The notes under the pieces were generated by a model, which saw only the letters and a list, made by a program, of their open reading frames with translations, did no database searches and was not told where the DNA came from. A stretch of DNA of 64,000 bases from Phorcus lineatus (Eukaryota; Mollusca; Gastropoda; Trochida; Trochidae): NCBI GenBank assembly GCA_921293015.1, contig OV121094.1, positions 40,360,054 to 40,424,053 of the forward strand, read 5' to 3'. The translations under genes were made by a program, and so were the position numbers. Shown one piece after another: positions 13,392 to 26,044 of this stretch; the first letter of the stretch is position 1, and each line of letters begins with the position of its first letter.

Positions 13392-14118
13392 GCATCATCG
13401 CGATTAGCCATAATATTATAAAGCTATATTTAATCTGATATTGTATTTATGTGTTGTACACTATAAACGAAACAATGAGATATAATCGAATGATTATTTC
13501 AAAGACAAGTGATTACTTATGGGCATTTATAACCACGTGAGCGTTGCTGTAATGTTACCTTTTGAAAAAAATCTGCAGTTTGGTTAATAAAGCTTTTCGA
13601 AATCATTATATAATATAATATTTTGAGACATCTTACTGTATTCATAAACACCTCTTAATGCCTTAGCCCATTGAAGTTACAGGTGTTGACTATTGATCAT
13701 AGGCACACCGAATATCATAATTTTGATCGAAATAAATTGTGGAAGGAGGAAAACAATTAGTTCAGAGAAAATAAATTATGGTATAAATGAAATGATATAT
13801 AACATTTGAAAAATCTTTTTCCATAATCATGTGCATGGGACTGCTTCATACAAATCTAGTTTTGAGTCTTTGAGAAATGTGTGGACATCTGTCCATAATT
13901 TACTTTTACTTTTTATAGTGTTCCATTGCATATGGATGATAGGACATGCAAAAGGCTTTAGCGCACTTATGTGCTTTTCGGTTTGGGTATCAACTAAAAT
14001 TCTATTTCCAATAGTAGAAAGATAGAAATTTGTGATTCACTACTCGAAAATAAGATAGGAAAATATATGCTGACCAAAAAAAGTTAAATCTAGAACTACA
14101 GTTCCTCAACTAAATCTA

Positions 14119-14144
14119 AACTGACAGGCAAAAGAAAGTGAACA
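14119..14144 (+). repeat. Left terminal inverted repeat of Tc1 element
   Basis: These 26 bases match the reverse complement of 15,622-15,647 with one difference (A versus G at position 6). TA at 14,117-14,118 precedes it. Confidence 0.95.
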
Positions 14145-14199
14145 ATTTTATTTTTATTTTGTAAAATATTTCGGGGAGTTAGATAATTTTAAGAAGGTG

Positions 14200-14207
14200 T
14201 ATATAAG
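14200..14207 (+). promoter_or_regulatory. TATA-like box of the transposase
   Basis: TATATAAG lies inside the transposon about 185 bases before the transposase start codon, in a suitable place for its internal promoter. No initiator was identified. Confidence 0.4.
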
Positions 14208-14392
14208 GGGGTCGGGAACTGAAAATGAAATTGAACGAACGCAACTCAGTTTCCAACGCGAAAAACACGTGCAGGTAGGAAGATGTGAAAAGCATGATCT
14301 TCGGGTCTCCAGAAAAATGCATGTGCGTAAAGTGGATAAAAATACAGTGAATCGGTAGTCAGTCATCACAGCTCAAAAAACACACCCGAGGT

Positions 14393-15398
14393 ATGCCACG
14401 ATTAACAGCAGCAGAGAGAGAAAGGGCAATAGGAATGCGACAAATTGGGGCCAGCAATACCCACATTGCAAGAACCTTCCGTTGTACCCGTGGAACGGTC
14501 ATCAGGCTAGTCCAACGTTTACAACAGACTGGTGGAACACAGGACAGACCGAATACAGGGAGACATAGGGTTACAACACCTCAAGAAGATGGCTACATGC
14601 GCAACCTTCATCTGCGCAACCGCTTCAGAACGGCAGCGGAAACGGCAACTACGGCATTGGGACGCCCTGTCAGTGAACGCACAGTCTTGAGAAGACTCCG
14701 TGACGCAGGTGTCAGACCTCAACGTCCCATGCGCTGAATGGCCTTGACCCGCGAACATCAATGAGCAATGTCAATGGGCAACAACTGTTCGGCGCTGGCA
14801 GGTCCGCGAATGGAACCGAGTGCTTTTTACAGACGAAAGCAGGTTTTCATTGTATAGGTGCGATGGCAGAGCAAGAGTTTACCGTCGAAGAGGAGAGCGT
14901 CTGGCCCCCAACTGTATTCAGGACGTCCATGCTTTCGGTGGAGGAGGTGTTATGGTTTGGGGAGGGATTTGTGGCAACCAGCGAACAAGATTAGTGTTCA
15001 TAAACGGAAATCTGAACGCCCAAACATATAGAGACACAATTCTTCAACCTGTAGTGGTGCCATTCATCCGAAATCAACGACAGGGAACCATACTGCAACA
15101 CGATAACGCCAGGCCACACACAAGACTGGTTCAAGATTTCCTGAACAACAACAATGTTCAAGTTCTTCCATGGCCAGCACGCTCTCCGGATCTTAACCCC
15201 ATCAAGCACCTTTTGGATTACCTTGATCGCCAGATTAGAAGACGTCCCCAACCACCAGCCAACCGTAATGAACTTGAAAACGCCCTGATTCAAGAGTGCA
15301 ACAGGATACCCCATGACGTAATCAGAAGGTTGACGTCATCAGTTAGACGACGTGCACAGGAATGCATTGACCGTCAAGGGGGTCATACTCACTATTGA
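14393..15398 (+). pseudogene. Tc1-family transposase pseudogene (DDE, IS630/Tc1/mariner)
   Basis: The 5' part (14,393-14,737) encodes an N-terminal helix-turn-helix region beginning MPRLTAAERERAIGM and containing ASNTHIARTF, with the second DNA-binding motif VSERTVLRRLRDAGVRP. An in-frame TGA follows at 14,735, a second TGA at 14,762, and the frame then shifts. From 14,775 the third frame carries the catalytic domain: VLFTDESRF (first Asp, 14,832), the glycine-rich GGGGVMVWGGI, QHDNARPH (second Asp, 15,102) and SPDLNPIKHL. In active relatives the last motif is NPIEHL, whose Glu is the third catalytic acid. Here it is Lys (15,204), and the Asp-to-Lys spacing is one residue shorter than the usual DD34E. 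The protein cannot be active. The frame ends at 15,398, close to the expected length of about 340 residues. Confidence 0.93.
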
Positions 15399-15561
15399 GT
15401 ACCATTGAGGGACACTAAAGTTGATATGACATTGTTACACTCACCGTTTTCCTGTATCTGTGGTACCCTACCTTCTTTTTCGGGTCATTATCCAATTTAT
15501 TGTTTAAGGTACTGCCAATTTTTTTATATTTTCCGTTGACGTATTCACTTGTTAATCTTAT

Positions 15562-15567
15562 AATAAA
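15562..15567 (+). terminator. Possible polyadenylation signal
   Basis: AATAAA lies about 165 bases after the transposase stop and inside the element, so it could serve the transposase transcript. Confidence 0.35.
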
Positions 15568-15621
15568 CCCATTTACTATATTTAAGTTAAAGTTTTAATT
15601 TTATCTGCCAATGAAATGAGG

Positions 15622-15647
15622 TGTTCACTTTCTTTTGCCTGCCAGTT
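15622..15647 (-). repeat. Right terminal inverted repeat of Tc1 element
   Basis: This is the inverted partner of 14,119-14,144, followed by TA at 15,648-15,649. Confidence 0.95.
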
Positions 15648-16516
15648 TAGTTATCAACCGATAGGGTTACTTTTCAATACATAAAGAAAATATCTCAGTT
15701 CAAAAAGTTGATTATGTTATTAAGTAATGATATCTGATAACCATCTATCAACTTCTTAAGGTTTCGTTAAATTATTTACACGAAAATGCTGAGTACTGTT
15801 ACCGATATTGTATCCTAAAATAATTTTTAGATTTGGTTTGGTAGTTAAATGGTAGTTTTGTTTCCTCTGTATCAACTAGTTCTAATGGTGCTAGATCTGA
15901 AGGGTAAAACTTCTAGAAAACGATTTGTTAAAACATTTACTTAATGCCAATGACACTCTCCTTTATCTACTATAAATGTGCTATTCTCATCACAGGCCGA
16001 CACTCATTAGGTTTAACAAGTCGGAAATACGAAATCCTTAAAAACTGTCCTTTACTTCCCCTGTTACTTATTTTTTCAAGCTTCCGAAATAATAGTTTCA
16101 GATAATGAAACTCAAATTAGATAAGATGCGCAGATATCTAATTGACGCAGAAGACGCAAATTCGGACAATTCTCAAAGAAAAAGCCATCCATTCGTCATT
16201 AAAAGTACTTTAACGTTATTGTTGTTGAGTTGGGGAAGGAGCAGTGTTTGTTATACGTGTACGTGTTCTATGTGTTGTCACATTTTAATTTGAACTGTTT
16301 CCATTGCTCTAAAACTATTGAAAATTTAATGTGAGAGGTAAGAAAGCGCCGTCAACATAGATTAAAGAGAAGTTAAAAGACCAAGGCTAACGAAAATAAC
16401 AACTACGAATTCGGCTAGAGGAGATAATGGAAATGTTGTAGAGAGCATGTCAAATATTTATTTCATAACTTATTAGTCTCTCTGATACTTCAACAATAAG
16501 GTCGAGTATGAATCTG

Positions 16517-16642
16517 GCCTGGATGTAAAGATAGTGTATAAGTGCCATTCCCTCGACACACTGGAAATAATGTGGGAGATGTAGCATGTAATTGCTTCAG
16601 TTTGTGCAGTGGGCAAATGTGATATAGAAGGTGCCGGGTCAT
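16517..16642 (-). pseudogene. Exon-like block M1, copy Y1
   Basis: The minus strand reads HKLKQLHATSPTLFPV followed by GNGTYTLSLHPG. At 41,367-41,492 the same frame reads HKLKRLYARSYTLFPV followed by GDGANTLSLHPG. A third, more decayed copy near 35,920-35,970 keeps KLKELHA, then a stop, then SPTL. Frame conservation over about 35 codons suggests an exon remnant. No splice sites are secure and no family is recognised. Confidence 0.4.
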
Positions 16643-17485
16643 TTAATCATTACTCATTCGAGTTATCGAATGGTTTTTCTCATCGTCACTAACAGACATC
16701 ATTATCTAAAAAATATTATATCATGTTTGGAATTGAATAATATCTGCACTCTCATTTGGTAATTGGTATATGTAGTAGTGTTCCATGGACAATTCGGTTA
16801 TGGAATTGTTCTAAAAAGAAAAATAACGAATGTTTGGCTCCTCAATGTATCAAGTTCTTTCATTTTTTACATTATTCCAATGGTTCTCAATTACATATCG
16901 GTGATGATGGCAAAACACATACCAATTTTCTCAATAACAAACAATCTGTACAGAGTAAATTTAGTGTGTAACTTATTTAAGGGACATTTTATAAGCTGGA
17001 TTGAGTTAGTATCTGCACGGAAACGTCGCATTTCGTGCAATAAAGAAGTTGACTATCCATAGAAACTTGCTCTCACTTAGTTGATAACGGTGTTAGTACC
17101 TACACCAAAACGTCGCATGTCGTGCAATATAGGAGTTGACTATCCATAAGTACGTGCTCATCTTAGTCTTATGTGTATAAAAATTTAAAAAATTGACGGG
17201 CTACTTCAACAATTTAAATAACATAATACGCTGTACTACACTATTTATCTCTACATTATTTGTATTTAATCTAAATATTCTTTATTATTCTATAAGATTA
17301 ATTTGTTCATGCAAGTTTTGATAACTGTTGAAAGTTCTAGTTGTCTAATGATAGTTTGTACAACCAATCACAACCTTCATGTCCTATTTTCCCTAACATT
17401 TAACTTCATTTAATCATAGCCTGATACCAATACCATTATATGTTCGCTGTTCATCAGAAAAATTTGATCTTGATAACAATGTCCT

Positions 17486-17707
17486 TTAATGAAGCCAAAG
17501 TGTATTAGGCAGAAAAACAAAGTGCAATTTCATTAGTGGATTACTAACACAAATAAATTCATTGTTCTTCTTATTAAGATTTTTAATTTGGCATAGGGGT
17601 TTGCTTGGAATTGTGATTGATGACATCACTTTAGAGTCAGTCTTGTGATGGGTTAAAAGCATTGCTACGCTGAAGATGTTTCTGCCTTTAGTTAATGTAA
17701 TTTGCAA
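17486..17707 (-). pseudogene. Exon-like block M2, copy Y1
   Basis: The minus frame is open for 73 codons. Its middle, MLLTHHKTDSKVMSSIT, matches MLLTHHKTDSEVLSSIT at 43,191-43,274. Several differences are silent or conservative (AAG/AAA, GTG/GTA, ATG/TTG), as expected for coding sequence. An acceptor-like CATCTTCAG lies just upstream of the conserved part. The Y2 copy stops soon after LN, while this one continues. Product unknown. Confidence 0.4.
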
Positions 17708-20700
17708 AAGGATACTCGATATGTCTAAATATAATTGGCATTGCTGGTCAAGGGAAGTGTTTCAAGGACGGATGTGTTGTGTTAATCCAAAAAGCCCAGA
17801 TGTTTATTGGTGACATTTATGGTATAAAATCTCAATATATTTCACAAATAAAAACGAATGAATTAGCAACTCAAAACCTCAGTTACGTTAAACTGAAAAT
17901 ATTAGTATTGACTGTATTCGACCTTTGTACTTTAATGATGAGACAAATAATGCAACTTGTTTTAAGAAAAATTAACCTTTTCACAAAAGAATGTCCATGA
18001 CAGTGAGTCTCCTTCAAGACATATACATTTAACACACGGTTTATGTATTTGGCTGTTATAAAGAATAAAACATCATTGAAAAGGAAATTAACATCGTGTT
18101 GCCAAAACATAGAAGTAGAGATCGAAGCAAAGATTTACATAAAGGAGATTACAAGAGAAAAAATCTTAAAAAAAGATTAAAATTACATTAGCAATGTCCC
18201 TGTGCAATCTTAGATGGAAGGAATGGTATAATTCAAGCAAAAAGGCAAGAATAAAGGGATTCTTAATCAAATCAGTTTTACCCTATTTCATTAAAACTTT
18301 GAAAAAATGGGAATTTTGTCAAGGCTGTCATAGCTTTGTAGTTGTTAGTTACACAAGTTCAAACAAAACTCAATTTTTTTTGTAGATAAATACTAAATAA
18401 ATACTTTTTGAATTTTTGTTAAATAAATGTTATAGAAGAATAACTTGTTATAACTGTTTAATATCTGATTCATGTGGGCTACTTGAAATCAAATGTATTA
18501 ACTTAATATCGCAGCCATGTGATATTTTGTTGATATTTCTGATTGAAATGGTGTAATAATCTAAATTACATTCTGCATCAGTTACTGGACCCTTCTCAAA
18601 AAGTAAGAATACAGATTATCGACCAAAACACGTTTTACTTATTATGATGTTGCTGAAATGTTTTGATTTAAAGTATACTTATTTATCTAACATAAAACAA
18701 TGAGGGTAAATATTTCCTCCACTTGTCCTTTCAATAAATTCACCTGATTGACACTTAAACGTAAGGTGGAATTGGCATCATGACAGTTGGAAATGGATAC
18801 CGAATCAAAAGTCATGAATAATTGCCAAAAACCTGTCAAAAGCCATGGATACATGATGAGGTGCTTCATCAATAATTTGACACGCAGTTGACAGTTGTTG
18901 TAAATGTCATATTGTGTGCAAAAACGAGTTTAACTTAAGGATGACTGATTTCAGGCTACCAATTAACTTGTTTATCTAATTTTGTTAAACGGTGATGGGT
19001 TTTAGATATGCATTTAAAGTTAATGGCACTGATATGAATAAATATTTGGAAAAACATACATTTCAAACATTAACCTATATTAACTTTAATTTATATTATA
19101 AGTGAAATGTACATGTATATAAAAGAATAGTCAGGGGTATGATATTCTACCTATTAATTTGACACGCCAATATATAAAAAATATGACTATGGCATTTATA
19201 ACTAAAATATTAACCAAACACATACTTACCATATGTAGCATAGCATATTGATTCCTGGTTATTTAGGAATTAAGACTTGACACCTGTTTTAAATGTCATC
19301 ACAAAAAGTTTTAGGCTATTGATTTACTGTCAGCGTGTTTGAAATTAAATATCAATGTCTATAGTATCAAAAACGTATTTAAAAATTGCAAGGCATAATG
19401 AATATTGACGAAAGGGTGAAGATTTTTCTGCAATCAATCACAGCTAGTTATTATTTTACAAGAGGAATCATACGCTTCGGTGATTGTTTATTTAACTGAT
19501 GTTAATTTTTAGGACAAAATGATGAAATGTTATTTGTAGATGTTAAAATTTTATATGTTGTTTTTCAGTATGGCTTTTGTCATCCTTTATTGTATTTATT
19601 TGAGGTATAAATGCATATTGTAAAATGGTTCTTTTATCATAATAAGGAACTTAGCTATCCATAAATCTTCTCATTATGTTTTTATTTGACGGGTTAATTA
19701 AAATAACACGATCAACACTTTCTTCATGTACAATTTATCAGTTGTGAAACTTTATCAATCATTATGATAGTATAGGAGATTGACTCTGTAAGTTTAGAAC
19801 TTAGTTGATTTTCTCAAAACAATAATGGAGATTGAAACGCTGAAAATCTATTATTAATTTGAATGTACTTCTATATTTTAGGAATACAGACGGTTTGAAG
19901 CAGGTTATAATTGTTGGGAGATGAAATAAAACCATATGTTAACACTTGATAATTCTTAAATGGTTTTATGTTTTCCATGAACATATAGCATATGACATTT
20001 TCAATATATTATCAATATATTTATGTGTTTTGAAAGCATGCTGCTTCAATTTGATCTGAAAAATAACGTATTATTCATATCACATTTTTTTTCAAGTTAA
20101 ATGTTTTTGATGGAAATTTGACATAAAATTTATATTTAAAAAGTTGGATAACATTTAGTAGCGATTATAGTAAGTGTTAGTGCAAACAGCGGTATGTATA
20201 ACTACTTATCCTTATACAGGGTAATGGCAGATAGTAATAACATGATAAAGAGTATATCTGATTGAATAATTGTTTTTCATCTTATAATTATAACTAAAAT
20301 AAATGACAGAATTGAGTATTATTGATGTACTGTGCATTCTTAATGGGTTTTTTTATGAAATGAGTCAAAATTGAAATTTTGTCATTAAGAACTCATTATC
20401 TGAAAGTCCAGTTTTAAGTTTCCAAGCATTTAATTGTATCTAGGTCGTGTTCGATATGATTTTTAGTTCTCAAAATGTTTGATATGATTTTATGTTCTTA
20501 ATTTATTTATAACTTCTATTTCAAATACATTTTGCGATTATGTTTTTACATGAGACAGAAACTATCTTACAAGAGATGATTGCGTCTTTATTCGCCACTA
20601 TTCTGATTTATCTTTGAACCCTGCTCAGGATGTTGAATTCATTTTCTATATGATTTTTAGTTTTCAAAATGGTTGAGCTTAATGGTTGAGTCTTTAAATT

Positions 20701-20714
20701 CCCTCATGTTTTCT

Positions 20715-21041
20715 CATCCTGCTACGTCAGCGTAATTGAATCCGCTAATCCAGCTTCTTCCATATACCCTAATATCCTTTAGGCCGAAAGCCTCGTATCG
20801 CTAGCTATCTAACCAGCCAATGAGACGACTCGCATCCAGCAAGAGCGGCACAACCCGGATGGAAAATTCCGTTAAGTTAAAAAGGAGAAGCTTCAAGACG
20901 ACATTCCATTGGCTTAAACAATATCAGGTGAGCACAGCCACGAATATCAAGCCGTGCGAGCCGTACGAGGGATTGGCCCGAAAGAGATCAAGGTAAATGG
21001 ATCGAGCTCGATCAGCGGAATCACGCTGAGGAAGCAGGATG
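20715..21041. mobile_element. MITE-like element with inverted ends
   Basis: The ends are inverted copies: CATCCTGCTACGTCAGCGTA on the left, CATCCTGCTTCCTCAGCGTG as reverse complement of the right end. The 9 bases outside each end, ATGTTTTCT and ACGTTTTCT, differ at one position and look like a target-site duplication. A 9-bp duplication would fit Mutator-like elements, though 8 bp (hAT-like) is also possible. The interior has much higher GC than the flanks. A 56-codon frame starts at 20,820 but matches nothing I recognise, so the element is probably non-autonomous. Confidence 0.65.
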
Positions 21042-22739
21042 ACGTTTTCTATGTCAAATATGATTATGCGACTCTACTTTTAAATCTGAATTATCGTTGA
21101 GTTGTTCTATTTCAAAGAACAGGAAGATTATGTCATGATAAACTTTCGATTATTCTTCAAAGAGTTGTACTTATACATCTGATCCCCAGTCATAAACAAA
21201 CCTCTTTTAAAACGACCAACAGAAGAATTACTCATTTAGACCTAATTTACCTTAGATTTTAAATTTTAGTAAAATTCTTTTCATTTACAAAAGCTCGGCA
21301 AGCCTCGGATATTTCTTACTATAATCAACCCGTGTGGATATATTTGATATCAGATGACCTTTCATGTGAGATTTTCTAAATATGTTACAATAAAATCCTC
21401 AAAATGGTAAGAATAAATTTTCACTGCGAGTATATTGTGAATAAGCCGAGGTAATGCCTGTTTTATTTGTAATTTTTCAGGTTTGCAATGATTGTAACAA
21501 TGACGGTGTTAAGCTGAACTCAAAATGTGCTTGATTAAAACTATAGAAATAAGCACAATATTCTGAGAAGAGAATTATTTGACAAACGTTCTATTTTGTT
21601 GCATTCTGTATAATAAAATTTCAATGATGAATTTGTATCATGATACAAATCTCTATTTAACTTCTTCTGAACAAAACACCTTCTCAGATTTATAATTGAT
21701 CTTAAATAATTCTAATGTTCTGTAATGTATAACAGTCTTTTTTATTAAATTAATGACAAGTATCTCAAATGTCTCAATTTATTCAATTCATCAATGCTAG
21801 ATTACAACAAAAATAAATATCATAGGTGTATTTGATTGGGGGTTTCGAGAGAAAATTCATAATATCATATCCCTATGCCTATTTAGACTTTTTGTAATTT
21901 GAAAGAGCATAAACCATAAATTTTCAGACTCTCAAAAGCATTAATAACAAGACTGATGATATGGTAATATTGTACTTCTCTTAACACCATAAACATGCAC
22001 CTGATAATGAATAAGTCTTGTGATATTCTTCTTTCAATACATTGTATGTGGTGGCAAATGATTACATGTACATTTATCATTTTATGTACAACAATCGATT
22101 CACATCAGTAGTGTCTTGTAGACATGTTGGAATGAAGGTTTAATCACTTGACGAGAAGATTCAATGATTAGAATGAAGAATTGTCGAGGGGACAATATGT
22201 TCATTAAACTACCAAACTGTTTTTGTCTTTCGTAGTTGTCAATGAAGATTAACAATGATTGTCCTTTTCAAAACGTGTAGAGTGTCTACTGTTAGGTTTG
22301 AAAAGAAACGGCTATTTCGTTTTCACAACCATCAATAAAACACTTACACACAATGAAAACACTTACAAAGACATAATACTGTTAAAAGTCCGAGCAATGC
22401 CACTGAAAACCCACTTATTATCCATATGGTTGATAATAAGCGAGTTAATATTTTCGATACGAGCAAATGTGCACATATCACTTTTGGCGTAGATGATTGG
22501 TTGAAATATGACCTTGACCTCTGTGAACGACACGAGGGACTACTTTCTCTATTCATAAATGTTTACTGCGTAGCCTAAACTTCATTCAAGTTTTCAATCA
22601 CGATGAGACGAGATTACAAGTCAGGAGTCATAACATAACAATAAACGCATTCTATATTCATGAATTGTCACTAAATAAAACAACTTTGTATACGTTATTT
22701 CCAACTTTCTTGCAAAATTTTAGTTGTAAAATATTCACA

Positions 22740-23560
22740 GGTTTATGTAGCAGCTAGCCGACAATGAGGCGACGTTGTCGTCTGTCAACTCACTTGTTGA
22801 AATAGACGGCAAAGCTTAAGGTAGGGTGATTGAAATAATTCAGCCACTTGGAAGTTTTAATGTGTTTGTGATTCGTAAGGCTGCATGTACAATCGAAAAA
22901 ATTACTCGTTATCGTTTTAGAGTTTCACTCAACATCACTATCGGATCGGGTGCCGCTGTGTAACGTCCCATCGACCTCTCATCACATGACGGATAAATTC
23001 CTTCGTAAACACTAACCTTTCGTCGTTGATGCCATATTCATTTCAAAGTTATTAAACATGTAAATCTAAAGCTGAATTTCAACTCTTTCTGTCATTTTTC
23101 TTCAGCTGAATAACTCATTCTAGCGATCTTGCTTGAACGTCGATCAACACGTTTAAAATGGCCGCGTCACTACTATGCTAACTTTTATCTTTCCACAGCG
23201 ATATCACAGTTTCGCTATTTGTGAAAGCAGTGTCGGTATATTACGTACTAAAAATAAATTAGTAGCAAACGGTCATATATTTCCGTTATTTACCCAGTAT
23301 GTTTCTCTCTATAGACGGAAGCTAGAGACTTAACTTTGCATTATTTCCTGTCACTAACCTCGCCGTAAAGTATCAGTGCGCAATGACCTATTTTCTACTT
23401 CCTGCGCTTCGTAAGCTAATTCATCGTTTTCGGGGCAGTTCTAACAAAACTTAAACTCGTTTCGCTCTCGCTCGGGTAATACAACTTTTGACACCCGTTT
23501 CGTTTATATCCACACTTGTTCGTGTAATAATCTCTATATCTTATTCTGCCTAATGCTGAA
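22740..23560. other. CpG-bearing island, probable repeat insertion
   Basis: This stretch has clearly more CpG and GC than its surroundings and no counterpart in units A or C at this place. It contains AAAATGGCCGCG at 23,155-23,166, near a YY1-type core, and near the right end CGTTTCGCTCTCGCTCGGGT plus ACCCGTTTCG. The latter pattern recurs in altered form at 26,330-26,385. A transposon fragment is more likely than a promoter. No long frame is present. Confidence 0.4.
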
Positions 23561-24479
23561 TATCTCAAGTTATTGTTTCAAAAACAAATATGTCCCTTTA
23601 GTATCAAGAATGTCACAAACGTTGCAACAATGGTAATGTAGTTAAAGTATCAATGGTACTAACTATAGTAATAATTTTCCTGATAGAAACTATATTGAAA
23701 AATATCAACGTAATAGTAGAGTACTCTATGTATCAAACAAGTAATATTTATCTTTTCATTTGATACACTTCAGGCACAAACGAGTCATTAACCAAAGTCG
23801 TATGGCAGTGAAGTGTAAGGTTATCAGCAATCCTGTATGACAGTAAGTTATTCGTTTAACACTTTTCCCTTTCTTACATTTCACATTTAGACTTGACAAT
23901 AGGTCCTCTTCCTCCAGTTGTGCCATGCGTTGAGAGTCTCAACCTACACATTTCAATATCTATTTAGCCTATTTATCAGCACTTTTTAAGGCTGTGCCTT
24001 ATTTATAAATCTGGAAACGCGATTAACTAGTTATATATTCTAACAAAAAAGCCAACGATTTCGTTAACTAACTCTGCTGGTGAGACTGCCAATATTTAAT
24101 GTGAACAATTGCAAGGCTCATTGTTTTAACAATTGAAGAAATGAAACTTATATTGATGTGATTTTCAGATCCTCAGTTTTGTCTATGTGTATCTGTATCT
24201 AAAAAAAGTCTTGACTGTGGAATGATAGAACAAGTTTGGGCTTTTTTCTATATTGTAAGAAAGAGAAAAGCCTCATCTGCCACCCGAAAACACACATTGC
24301 CAAGAGTGTAGATATAAGATCATGTCAAAAGAAAAAGACTTATTGAAATCCTTCCTAAATCGATATCTTCATAACCAGGCCTATGATACACGCTAATGCT
24401 AGTTTCAAAAGATCATAATTGTAACACATGCTACAGTTTTTCCATGATGTAAATTTCAAAGTATATTCTCCATCTGTTG

Positions 24480-24634
24480 CTGTGCTATGTTTATCCCTGC
24501 TAGACAGTCATTAGTCGGAAATGAAAGTATATCCTTAGATGTTGACATTTACTTTCCCTGATGCTGGGTTTTATTAAGCTTATCCAACAAGAGACCGATA
24601 AGACAAGGGTTAGGGAGAGTTTATGTTAATTAAA
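24480..24634. other. Strongly conserved block, copy B
   Basis: This is the unit B copy of the block at 1,960-2,117. The 37-base run lies at 24,560-24,596. It has a short deletion in the left part, where the TTGTAACAAG-like stretch before CGGAAATGAAAG is missing. Confidence 0.5.
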
Positions 24635-26044
24635 AAAGATTTTATTGGAAACCAATAATAAAAATGTATGGACATCTTATCAGGCTAGATGGGTTTTGTT
24701 TATGTGCAGATGAACTTTCCTAAAGAAACATACATACATCAAATTTATCCTTGTAAGAATTCCATATACTGATTTCATTTTAATAATCAAAACCATATCA
24801 TAATTGGCCTTATAGAATGGGACCATTTCTTTTTATAGTTTATAATCGATCATAAAGGCCTCAAGTCATTTCTAGTGAGGGAATCATATAAGATCAACAC
24901 TTTTTTAAATCAAACATATTGCAAGTTCAATATTCTTGCAGATTAGAACATTTCCAAAATTAAAGACATGCTAAATTCAACTACTTTTAAATAATCTTCA
25001 ATAAATGTTAAAGTCAACGTTAGGAGTAGATTATAAACTGTAAACTGTAACCAACATCAATGTTTATCGTTTTATAATTTTTCAAATTTCCCAATCACTT
25101 AGTTAATACTTGTGTGGTAGTTGTTGCTCTTGCTCATAGTCACTAGTACATTCAGGTAGGTTATTGAAGTGTTTATTTTCATGTATAGGACAGTATTGAA
25201 CAAACCATCAAACGACATAAAAGGTCTAGAATGCAGATAATTGTCATTGGGTTTGGATAACTGTAAAATCTGTTACAACAAACCTTTTTGAAAACAATGT
25301 TCAATGTAATTGAAACATATTTTTTAATCTTTAGCTTTTAAACTGTTATTTTACAAATATAAGATAACTTGGAAATACGTAAATATTTTTTTTTACCAAC
25401 AACAGAACTGCCAAAATAAAAGGATGAATATGTTCAAAGACGTTTGCATATTTTTGACACCCTCTTTTGGAATGAAATCGGTTTGTTCAGTTCGAATTGA
25501 AATATGTATTAGGCCTTTGATGTTTCTTTTTTTGCCGAGAATACTTTTTTGATACTGGTGACAGACAAAAAAAATCACAGGAAAGGAAATGAGGGGATGA
25601 AGTAGTTGCTGTATAAAAAGAACTTCAAAGATAATATGTAAGCTGGAGGGTTTGCACCAAATTGTTTATAAAACTGAAATTGAATATTGATGATTTGTTG
25701 GAATAATATGTTTTATTCAAATGTAAAACACGTTTCCAGTTGAAGAACATATTCCTTTTTTCAAGTGAATACGTAAGAAAGTTAAGCTCATTTTATATTT
25801 TTAAACTGGGTCATGTTTTTAATGTATTTTGTGTTTCTATATACCACTAAAAAGAGCAGGGTATATTCAGGTTTGGGTATACTCCCAAATGTAATATCTC
25901 CTATTTTTAAAAGATGTAGCAGTTCATCGAAATTAATAGTTGTGATCTATGATTGAATTTGATTTATGTAGAATTACATTTTACTTGAATTCACAAAGAG
26001 ATAATAACCCGTACCTCGCTGCAAAGAGAAACATATGTGATATT

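Larger units (their letters stand above)
1..14118. repeat. Segmental duplication unit A
   Basis: First of three diverged copies of a long non-genic segment. Blocks here recur in the same order and orientation in units B and C: about 100-140 matches 20,161-20,204 and 45,670-45,711; 1,380-1,600 matches 23,870-24,080 and 47,970-48,210; 1,960-2,117 matches 24,480-24,634 and 48,509-48,670; 5,380-5,640 matches 25,450-25,700 and 52,420-52,690; 11,640-11,800 matches 28,170-28,330 and 57,210-57,400; 12,640-12,860 matches 30,310-30,540 and 59,260-59,500. The landmark at 5,380-5,640 appears again at 10,090-10,260 inside this unit, so it may be two truncated copies joined. The rest is AT-rich sequence in which I see no convincing gene. 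It stops just before the Tc1 element. Boundaries are approximate and identities were judged by eye. Confidence 0.75.
14119..15647 (+). mobile_element. Tc1/mariner-type DNA transposon, defective
   Basis: A 1,529-bp element bounded by near-perfect terminal inverted repeats starting AACTGRCAGGCAAAAGAAAG and flanked on both sides by TA, the target-site duplication of the Tc1/mariner superfamily. It holds one transposase reading frame on the plus strand, now broken, with a TATA-like box upstream and AATAAA downstream. The region inside is less AT-rich than the surroundings. It sits between unit A and Y1. Confidence 0.95.
15650..20040. repeat. Segmental duplication, type Y copy 1
   Basis: Blocks here recur in the same orientation in Y2: 15,970-16,110 matches 40,850-40,990; 16,490-16,680 matches 41,330-41,540; 17,520-17,710 matches 43,130-43,320; 18,780-18,900 matches 44,810-44,950. 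Partial matches are found in Y3 at 35,880-35,990 and 37,730-37,880. On the minus strand near 18,880 the frame LRVKLLMK is shared with the Y2 and Y3 copies. Remaining sequence is AT-rich with no gene I can support. Confidence 0.7.

Noticed and set aside
14519-15314. Antisense frames at 14,519-14,761 and 14,991-15,314
   Set aside because: They are shadows of the transposase on the other strand.
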